A program made the translations under genes and the position numbers. A stretch of DNA of 51,309 nt from a virus. The stretch is from positions 1-51,309 of IMG/VR virus record IMGVR_UViG_3300021356_000029. One strand, 5' to 3'. Every line of letters starts with the position of its first letter. Position 1 is the stretch's first letter. The notes beneath the pieces were generated by a model. That model worked only from the letters and a program-made list of their open reading frames with translations. It was not told where the DNA came from and searched no databases. Positions 40,191 through 46,213 of this stretch are shown one piece after another.

Positions 40191-40485
40191 ATATGAATTG
40201 GTTGAACATCCCGATGCGTATCATGATAAGCATTGGGCGATTAAAGTGCTGGAAGGCGATCTAGAGGGTGTCGTCTTCCAATATGATACTGTTAGGTTTG
40301 AAGAGGTAGATGGTCAGGGTATTCTAAACTTTGACGTTCTGAATGTTGAGAATGGTCAAAAAGTTGATACTGATGATCAAGTTACTTCTGATGTTCTTGG
40401 TGGTATTCTTGTAGATATTATTGAACAACAAATGAGAGAGATGGAAAATGGCGACGGAAACACTGATACTGAGGCATCTGCTTAA
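40180..40485 (+). CDS. Hypothetical protein between uvsX and gene 41
   Basis: A 101-residue acidic protein (MPVKYELVEHPDAYHDKHWA, then VVFQYDTVRFEEVDGQG), probably a small beta domain with an acidic tail. Position between uvsX and 41 and overlaps on both sides suggest a replisome accessory protein. Not recognised by motif. Confidence 0.68.
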   Translation: MPVKYELVEHPDAYHDKHWAIKVLEGDLEGVVFQYDTVRFEEVDGQGILNFDVLNVENGQKVDTDDQVTSDVLGGILVDIIEQQMREMENGDGNTDTEASA

Positions 40486-41869
40486 TGATGAGGGATATGC
40501 GAGAAGAACACTCCCATATCTGAAGCCAGAGTATTTTTCAGACCGTATTGAGAAAACGGTCTATGAACAAATTGATGCGTTTATACAAAACTACAACTCA
40601 CTACCAACGAAAGAAGCGTTGACGATTGAGTTAGATAAGGTCAAGAATTTATCTGACACTGAGTTTGAGCAATGCGGTGAGTATATATCCCAGCTTGATG
40701 TTGAACAGCCTGAAGACCCAGACTGGTTGATACAGACAACCGAAAAGTTTTGTCAGGAGAAAGCTGTATACAACGCCATCATGGAAAGCATCAGCATCCT
40801 AGAACCAAGCGGTAAAGAATCGAGAGATAAGGGTGCTATACCTTCACTTCTTTCCGATGCGCTTGCTGTCTCGTTTGATCCTAACATTGGACACGACTTC
40901 GTTGAAGATGCCGAAGATCGCTATGACTTTTATCACCGCAAAGAAGAGCGCATTCCTTTTGATCTTGAGTATATGAATAAGATCACTCAGGGTGGTTTGC
41001 CTCGTAAGACCCTAAACATTCTGATGGCTGGTACTGGCGCAGGTAAATCGTTGGCTATGTGTCATATGGCTTCGGCTAACCTGATGGACGGTAAGAACGT
41101 ATTATACATTACAATGGAGATGGCTGAGGAAAAGATTGCAGAGCGTATCGATGCTAATCTACTCAACGTAACACTCGACGACCTGAAGAGTTTGTCTAAG
41201 GCGATGTATGATAAAAAGATTGCTAGAGTAAAAGGTAAGACAACTGGTAAGTTAATCGTCAAAGAATATCCGACTGCTTCGGCTGGGGTTGGTCACTTCC
41301 GTCACCTAATTAATGAGTTGAAACTCAAGAAGTCATTTACACCTGATATCATCTATATCGACTATCTGAATATTTGTATGTCGTCTCGGCTTCGTAATGG
41401 CGGTAATCATAATTCCTACACTTTGGTCAAGGCTATCGCTGAAGAGATTCGTGGTCTTGCGGGTGAGCAGAATGTGCCTATCGTATCTGCTACGCAAACA
41501 ACTCGTAGCGGTTATGGTAGCAGTGATATTGACCTGACTGATACTTCCGAGTCGTTTGGCTTGCCAGCTACAGCTGACTTCATGGCAGCACTGATTGTGA
41601 CTGAAGAACTTGATGAAATTAATCAGATTATGATCAAGCAGTTGAAGAATCGATATGGCGATCCAGGATTATACAAAAGGTTTATGGTTGGTATTGACCG
41701 AGCTAAGATGCGATTGTATGACGTTGAACAGCAAGCGCAAGAAGATGTAGTTGATAATGGACCAGTGTTTGATAACACAACATACGGAAAGCGTATGAAG
41801 GAAGATGATCAAATGCAGTGGATGACTAAAAAAGCTGGACGAAAAGATTTCGGTGGATTTAAAATGTAA
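40448..41869 (+). CDS. 41: Replicative DNA helicase gp41
   Basis: A 473-residue DnaB-family hexameric helicase (T4 gp41 475): an N-terminal helical domain, Walker A GTGAGKS at 195-201, VLYITMEMAEEKIAERIDAN, the Walker B block DIIYIDYLNICM and SATQTTRSGY. It unwinds DNA 5'-3' ahead of gp43. A long CU-loop hairpin follows the stop. Confidence 0.97.
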   Translation: MATETLILRHLLNDEGYARRTLPYLKPEYFSDRIEKTVYEQIDAFIQNYNSLPTKEALTIELDKVKNLSDTEFEQCGEYISQLDVEQPEDPDWLIQTTEKFCQEKAVYNAIMESISILEPSGKESRDKGAIPSLLSDALAVSFDPNIGHDFVEDAEDRYDFYHRKEERIPFDLEYMNKITQGGLPRKTLNILMAGTGAGKSLAMCHMASANLMDGKNVLYITMEMAEEKIAERIDANLLNVTLDDLKSLSKAMYDKKIARVKGKTTGKLIVKEYPTASAGVGHFRHLINELKLKKSFTPDIIYIDYLNICMSSRLRNGGNHNSYTLVKAIAEEIRGLAGEQNVPIVSATQTTRSGYGSSDIDLTDTSESFGLPATADFMAALIVTEELDEINQIMIKQLKNRYGDPGLYKRFMVGIDRAKMRLYDVEQQAQEDVVDNGPVFDNTTYGKRMKEDDQMQWMTKKAGRKDFGGFKM

Positions 41870-41872
41870 CAC

Positions 41873-41921
41873 GATGGTATCGAGTGACTCTCTCTCACTC
41901 TCTCTCACACTCGATACCATC
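41873..41921 (+). other. Hairpin with 14-bp perfect stem and CU-repeat loop
   Basis: GATGGTATCGAGTG (41873-41886) pairs fully with CACTCGATACCATC (41908-41921). The 21-base loop is only C, T and two internal A at repeat joints (two CTCTCTCA-type units). It begins four bases after the gene 41 stop and is not followed by a U-tract. The exposed pyrimidine loop is unusual and could bind a protein or purine-rich RBS sequences. Confidence 0.8.
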
Positions 41922-41962
41922 CACCCTGACCTGAGTATGTCGCATAAACTGCTCTTTTTCTA

Positions 41963-41991
41963 TTTACTTTTTCTTATAAATAGGGTATAAT
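41963..41991 (+). promoter_or_regulatory. Overlapping early (P8) and late promoter
   Basis: TTTACT at 41963-41968, exact 17-base spacer, TATAAT at 41986-41991. Inside the spacer lies a full late element TATAAATA at 41975-41982. The gene at 42016 could thus be transcribed by both host sigma70 and gp55 polymerase. Confidence 0.65.
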
Positions 41992-42015
41992 TTTACTTTA
42001 CGATTAAGGCTCAGT

Positions 42016-43347
42016 ATGCATAATTTCAATGAATATTTGACAGAAGCGACAAAACAATGGCTAGGATTTGAGCACCTACCATCTAGCATGAACCCAGAGT
42101 TAAAGAGGTTCTTCCGCAGACTACAAAAAGTTGCTGACGCAGAAGTCATTTATATCGAACCGAAATATGATTTTAGAAAAGCTAAAAGTCAGCTTGTCAT
42201 TAAGATCACAGATAAACCATCTATCGCTAAGATGGCTGCAAACAAAGATTTACTTGGCTATGGTTTCACTCCAAAGGGCGATAAATTTGTTTCCTCAAAG
42301 TTAGTGAATGTTGCGCTGACTCCTTCGGGTGGCATTCGCGGAACTGGGAAACTCCCTCGCAAGGGTGAAGCTGTTACCATCCCTTCAACGGCTGAACAAG
42401 AAAAAGGCACTATCGCTTATTTCGAAGCAGCATTTAAAAACAAGAAGCCGACTCTGAAGCAAATATCAGAAAAGGTTGGCTACGACTTTGCCCCAGAGTG
42501 GATGCATAACTTTGAGCAACAATACTCAGCATTTACTAAAAACATGGGCGTATTATCTAGACACAAAATATACTTAGATTCAGATAAGAACGACTCTAAC
42601 GTATTATTTGCTCTAGCAAAGAAGTTCGGCTTGAAGGATTTAAAGGATAACTGGAACCCTGCTGACATATGGATTATGTCACTGAATAAAAGTCAGATTA
42701 TAGGACAAACCAAAGACATTACATCTCTGCTTGAATACAATGCTTGGTTGGCAGATAAATATGAAAGTAAAGAGATTATCGGTGTATCTCTGAAGAAGAT
42801 ATCGAAAGGTAAGACAGCTAAGTTTAGTACAGTATCATCAATAGATTTACCTGACGTTGACGTAAAGGTGAGTCGAGTATTATTTGATCCTTTCCAGAAA
42901 AACTTTATTCTAGAAACCGATGGCAATATCAAAGGATTTAATTTGCGTGTTGGTTACAAAGCGTCAACCGTATCGAAGGAATCAGATATAAGAATTTACT
43001 TAGAGGGCAGACAAAGAGGTTCTCAAGTTCAGCTTGGTGCGGTATCGTCACAACTATTCCCAGCTTTGGCTGCTGAGAATGGGTATGATATTCCCTCCGA
43101 TAAAAAGAGAATTATGAACGACCCAATGAAATATTTGAACACCACGTTACCTCGACTGCTAAAAGATTCGGCAGTGGTAGATAAGGTGTCACCATTTCCT
43201 GAGTCGGAAATACAACTAAAGGCTGGTGCGTTTCTAACATACTATCTTGAGATTTTACTAGAAAGTAACCCTGATATACTGAAGAGCTGTTATTATTCAA
43301 GCACCAAAACTAACGATTTTTCATCAATTCATTGTAAGCTATCTTAG
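42016..43347 (+). CDS. Putative internal or structural virion protein with capsid-targeting N-terminus
   Basis: A 443-residue protein that I do not recognise overall. Residues 1-11, MHNFNEYLTEA, match the T4 internal-protein targeting peptide (aromatic-E-aromatic, then LTE10/A11 as gp21 cut site). The rest is a mixed alpha/beta protein (FRRLQKVADAEVIYIEPKYD, later IRIYLEGRQRGSQVQLGA) without clear enzyme motifs. It would be packed in the head and possibly injected. The overlapping promoter upstream and the next gene, a P-loop protein of the same N-terminal type, support an effector cluster. Confidence 0.7.
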   Translation: MHNFNEYLTEATKQWLGFEHLPSSMNPELKRFFRRLQKVADAEVIYIEPKYDFRKAKSQLVIKITDKPSIAKMAANKDLLGYGFTPKGDKFVSSKLVNVALTPSGGIRGTGKLPRKGEAVTIPSTAEQEKGTIAYFEAAFKNKKPTLKQISEKVGYDFAPEWMHNFEQQYSAFTKNMGVLSRHKIYLDSDKNDSNVLFALAKKFGLKDLKDNWNPADIWIMSLNKSQIIGQTKDITSLLEYNAWLADKYESKEIIGVSLKKISKGKTAKFSTVSSIDLPDVDVKVSRVLFDPFQKNFILETDGNIKGFNLRVGYKASTVSKESDIRIYLEGRQRGSQVQLGAVSSQLFPALAAENGYDIPSDKKRIMNDPMKYLNTTLPRLLKDSAVVDKVSPFPESEIQLKAGAFLTYYLEILLESNPDILKSCYYSSTKTNDFSSIHCKLS

Positions 43348-43355
43348 GAATATAG

Positions 43356-44045
43356 ATGTACTCATTTAAAGAATTTAAAGAGCAAGCGCAACTTGACGAA
43401 GGCGTAAATGATCCAGGAATTTTTAAGGCTGTGTTCTTAGCAGGCGGTCCAGGTTCAGGTAAGTCTTTTGTTGTGGGTAAGACTGCGTTGCAAGCGTTAG
43501 GACTCAAGCTAATCAACTCCGACCCAGCATTTGAGCAAGGTCTCAAGAAAGCTGGCTTGACTACTGATCCTGACGATATCGCTTCGGCTCAAGGTCAAGC
43601 AGTTCGTGCTGGCGCAAAAGCTATTACTGGTAAGAAAATGCAACTAGCATTGAAAGGTCGTTTGGGTCTAGTGATTGATGGAACTGGTAAAGATTTTAAA
43701 AAGATTAAAAATCAGGTTGACGAGATCCGCAAATTAGGTTATGATGTGGCTATGATATTTGTTAACACTGACTTAGAAACTGCCAAAGAGCGTAATCAAA
43801 AGCGTGATCGTTCTCTACCTGACGATATGGTTGAGAAGATGTGGAAAGATGTTCAAAAGAATATCGGTAAATTTCAGAATCTGTTCCGGCAACAAATGAT
43901 TATTGTTGATAATTCTACAGGTTCAAATATTGAGGGCGCAACTCTCGAAGCGTATAAGGATATACAGAAGTGGGTAGGGAAGGATCCTAAGAGTGCGGTT
44001 GCGCAAAAGTGGATAAAAGGCGAAAAGGCAAAAGCGAAGAGGTAA
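43356..44045 (+). CDS. P-loop kinase (zeta-toxin-like), possibly head-packaged
   Basis: A 229-residue P-loop kinase: Walker A GGPGSGKS at 30-37, LINSDPAFEQGL, VIDGTGKDFKKI and IFVNTDLETAKERNQKRDRS, the pattern of zeta-toxin and related polynucleotide or metabolite kinases. The N-terminus MYSFKEFKEQAQLDEG resembles a T4 capsid-targeting peptide with LDE15/G16 as gp21 site. If processed, the kinase is delivered with the DNA. RBS TTAGGAA precedes the ATG. Confidence 0.8.
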   Translation: MYSFKEFKEQAQLDEGVNDPGIFKAVFLAGGPGSGKSFVVGKTALQALGLKLINSDPAFEQGLKKAGLTTDPDDIASAQGQAVRAGAKAITGKKMQLALKGRLGLVIDGTGKDFKKIKNQVDEIRKLGYDVAMIFVNTDLETAKERNQKRDRSLPDDMVEKMWKDVQKNIGKFQNLFRQQMIIVDNSTGSNIEGATLEAYKDIQKWVGKDPKSAVAQKWIKGEKAKAKR

Positions 44046-44047
44046 TC

Positions 44048-44389
44048 ATGTACAAATCAGAGCATATGGATTGGGACCCATTTACTTGGAAAGTAGAAAT
44101 AGATCCTGAATGGCATAATAATTCAACGAAAATAGATAATCCAAAGCGCAAGCTGGTTGAAGTTGGCGGTAACTGGGAGATTCGAGAAATCATAGAACCC
44201 TATACTGGTCAATTGGCATTGTGCCTCAAGGATGTAAGTGACCGAAGACCCCACAGAGGAACTGAGATTTTCACATATCTGCATCAAGCTAAAGAAGCTG
44301 CAGCCATGTGGGACTGTGAGAGGTTTAATCTGGGTTGCGAGCCACCAAGAGATTGGGAAACAGAAGAAGAAGGATCAGAAGAAGAATGA
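44048..44389 (+). CDS. Small acidic hypothetical protein
   Basis: A 113-residue Trp-rich, acidic protein (EHMDWDPFTWKVEIDPEWHN, ending EEEGSEEE). No targeting peptide or family signature visible. It overlaps the next gene (ATGA) and lies in the packaged-protein cluster. A partner or inhibitor of a neighbouring enzyme is possible. Confidence 0.6.
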   Translation: MYKSEHMDWDPFTWKVEIDPEWHNNSTKIDNPKRKLVEVGGNWEIREIIEPYTGQLALCLKDVSDRRPHRGTEIFTYLHQAKEAAAMWDCERFNLGCEPPRDWETEEEGSEEE

Positions 44390-44676
44390 AACCATTCCGC
44401 GAGTATGTAGCCGAATCAAAGATCAAATGGGTAAAGAAACCCGATGGTCGTCAAGGTGAAAAGAAAGTATTCAAACATGTTTCTTCAGATGGTAAGTGGG
44501 AAATAAGTTTGTCTGGCATGGACAGTACTCGTAAGAATAAAGACGGTAGTCAGAAAGTGATGCCGACATTGTTTGATAAGAGCGGTAATCAACCAAGACA
44601 TCCAGTTACAGCATACAAGAATGTAGGTCAAGCAAAGAAAGATGCCCAACAATGGGCAGATAGGCACTGGAAATGA
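44386..44676 (+). CDS. Small basic protein with capsid-targeting N-terminus
   Basis: A 96-residue basic protein. MKPFREYVAES has the VAE10/S11 gp21 site at the same place as T4 internal proteins. The rest is Lys/Arg-rich beta (WVKKPDGRQGEKKVFKHVSS, ending WADRHWK) and could bind DNA, as expected for a head-internal protein. It overlaps both neighbours by ATGA. Confidence 0.68.
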   Translation: MKPFREYVAESKIKWVKKPDGRQGEKKVFKHVSSDGKWEISLSGMDSTRKNKDGSQKVMPTLFDKSGNQPRHPVTAYKNVGQAKKDAQQWADRHWK

Positions 44677-45896
44677 AAAAATTAAGTTCGTTCATTATTG
44701 AACAGAAAAATACACATATGACGCATCTGGAAGATGCAGTACTTTATGGAGGTGTAACTGGTGCGAGACAAGCTATTAATCTGCTTCGATCTATGCGTGA
44801 CATGTTGTCTGGTCATTCTAGCCGTGGTGTTTCTACTACTGTTAAATGGGATGGTGCTCCTGCTATCTTTGCTGGTCAAGATCCGAGGGATGGTCAATTC
44901 TTTGTGGCTAAGAAAGGTGTTTTCAACAAGAATCCAAAAATCTATAAAACAGCTGAAGAAGTAGATGCCGATACTAGCGGTGATCTAGCAGTCAAACTCA
45001 AGCTGGCTCTGAAGCATTTACCTGCCCTTGGAATTACTGGCGTGTTGCAAGGCGACTTCCTGTTCAGTAAAAGCGACCTGAAGAGCGAAACGATTGATGG
45101 CGAGAAAGTTACTACATTCCACCCTAATACAATTGTATACTCTGTTCCTACTAATTCTGAAATGGGTAAAGCGATTCGGTCAGCTAAGATCGGTATTGTT
45201 TGGCATACTGTTTATAGCGGTTCATCGTTTGAAACTATGAAAGCGTCTTTCGGTCAAAAGATATCTGAGAAGCTAAGACCGAACAAAGATGTTTGGTTTG
45301 TTGATCCTGAGTTTACTGATGTTTCTGGTAAAGCTACATTTACTGACAAAGAAAACAAAGCGGTGACCAAGTTTATTAGTAATGCTGGTAAGATATTCCG
45401 TAAGCTAGATTCTAAGACGATGAATGCTATCGCTGGCAATCCAGAGTTGATTCGTCAGATTACAGTTCACTTTAACACTAAGGTGAGAGCAGGGCAAAAG
45501 GTTACTAATGTCAAGTCTCATGTTCGTGACCTTGTTAATCATATTACTGGGTTTTATGCTAAGGAAGCTGACAAGCGTAAGACTGCGAAAGGTAAGAAAG
45601 TTCAAACTGATAAGCGTGACGAAATACTAAAGTTCTTTTCTAACGCTAATGTCAAAAACCTTGAGAATATCTTCCTGCTGATGAATGAGCTGATTGATGC
45701 TAAAGAAATGATTATTAGTAAAATGGATCAGGCGAGTAATATCGATACGTTACTCAGAACCAAAGATGGATTCCAAGTAACTGCCCCAGAGGGTTATGTT
45801 GCTATTGATAATGATGGTAGTGCGCTCAAGCTAGTGAATAGAATGCAGTTCAGCCATGCCAACTTTTCAAACGAATTTATAAAAGGTTGGAGTTAA
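44673..45896 (+). CDS. Ligase-like nucleotidyltransferase, possibly head-packaged
   Basis: A 407-residue protein. MKKLSSFIIEQ has a IIE10/Q11 site. The catalytic core looks like the covalent nucleotidyltransferase superfamily: TTVKWDGAPAIF with motif I K58-x-D-G, GVLQGDFLF as the motif III/IIIa strand, and the C-terminal APEGYVAIDNDGSALKLVNR with motif IV E373-G and motif V K386. It resembles a marine phage family I know only as a DUF. Activity could be RNA or DNA ligation, or capping-like nucleotidyl transfer. It is the last gene before a structured leader. Confidence 0.75.
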   Translation: MKKLSSFIIEQKNTHMTHLEDAVLYGGVTGARQAINLLRSMRDMLSGHSSRGVSTTVKWDGAPAIFAGQDPRDGQFFVAKKGVFNKNPKIYKTAEEVDADTSGDLAVKLKLALKHLPALGITGVLQGDFLFSKSDLKSETIDGEKVTTFHPNTIVYSVPTNSEMGKAIRSAKIGIVWHTVYSGSSFETMKASFGQKISEKLRPNKDVWFVDPEFTDVSGKATFTDKENKAVTKFISNAGKIFRKLDSKTMNAIAGNPELIRQITVHFNTKVRAGQKVTNVKSHVRDLVNHITGFYAKEADKRKTAKGKKVQTDKRDEILKFFSNANVKNLENIFLLMNELIDAKEMIISKMDQASNIDTLLRTKDGFQVTAPEGYVAIDNDGSALKLVNRMQFSHANFSNEFIKGWS

Positions 45897-45902
45897 AACT
45901 TT

Positions 45903-45910
45903 TATAAATA
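45903..45910 (+). promoter_or_regulatory. T4-type late promoter
   Basis: Exact TATAAATA seven bases after the preceding stop, starting a 150-base leader to the micro-ORF at 46062. Confidence 0.85.
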
Positions 45911-45914
45911 GCAT

Positions 45915-45984
45915 GTAAGTAGAGTGATATGGGGCGTATCACTTAATATAGACCACCCTATAAAGTCGGTTATAGTCTACTTAT
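45915..45984 (+). ncRNA. Three-way-junction RNA leader (riboswitch-like candidate)
   Basis: P1: GTAAGTAGA (45915-45923) pairs with TCTACTTAT (45976-45984), 9 bp with one G-U. P2: GTGATAT / GTATCAC (45924-45942), 7 bp, loop GGGGC. P3: CTATAA / TTATAG (45958-45975), 6 bp. P2 and P3 abut P1 directly, and the 15-base joining strand carries GACCA (45951-45955), complementary to TGGTC at 45991-45995, a possible pseudoknot that competes with a GGTC/GACC hairpin at 45992-46008. It starts within five bases of the late element, and a 27-codon ORF lies downstream. Confidence 0.6.
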
Positions 45985-46061
45985 TAAGTTTGGTCCACTA
46001 TAGAGACCCGCATTGGTTCATGCGTTAAAAGAATCGTAGAGATCCGAATAGGAGAAATACG

Positions 46062-46145
46062 ATGAGTTACGAACTAACTTACAGAGGTGTAAAATACACC
46101 AAAACAGTTAAAGCATCTTCAGGCGTAAAGAAAGCGTCTAAGTAA
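46062..46145 (+). CDS. 27-residue micro-protein with YRGVKY motif
   Basis: ATG at 46062 after a good GGAGAA site opens 27 codons: MSYELTYRGVKYTKTVKASS and a Lys/Ser tail. The start resembles DUF4278-type proteins of cyanobacteria (xLTYRGxxY). It lies between the three-way-junction leader and a G5/C5 hairpin. A short ORF behind a structured leader is the arrangement of downstream-peptide regulatory RNAs; that link is inference. Confidence 0.7.
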   Translation: MSYELTYRGVKYTKTVKASSGVKKASK

Positions 46146-46155
46146 TTTAACACTG

Positions 46156-46175
46156 GGGGGCATTGAGTTGCCCCC
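46156..46175 (+). terminator. G5/C5 hairpin after micro-ORF
   Basis: GGGGGC / GCCCCC, 6 bp all G-C with an 8-base loop, ten bases after the 27-codon ORF. No U-tract. It parallels the hairpin at 15943 after the other micro-ORF and may define an RNA 3' end or processing point. Confidence 0.5.
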
Positions 46176-46213
46176 ATTTAGGTAAGTGTACGCAAAACCC
46201 TAAAAGGACAATA

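Noticed and set aside
45990-46050. tRNA-like reading of the leader
   Set aside because: A T-arm-like GGTTCATGCG occurs, but the loop is the wrong size and no acceptor or anticodon stem can be drawn.
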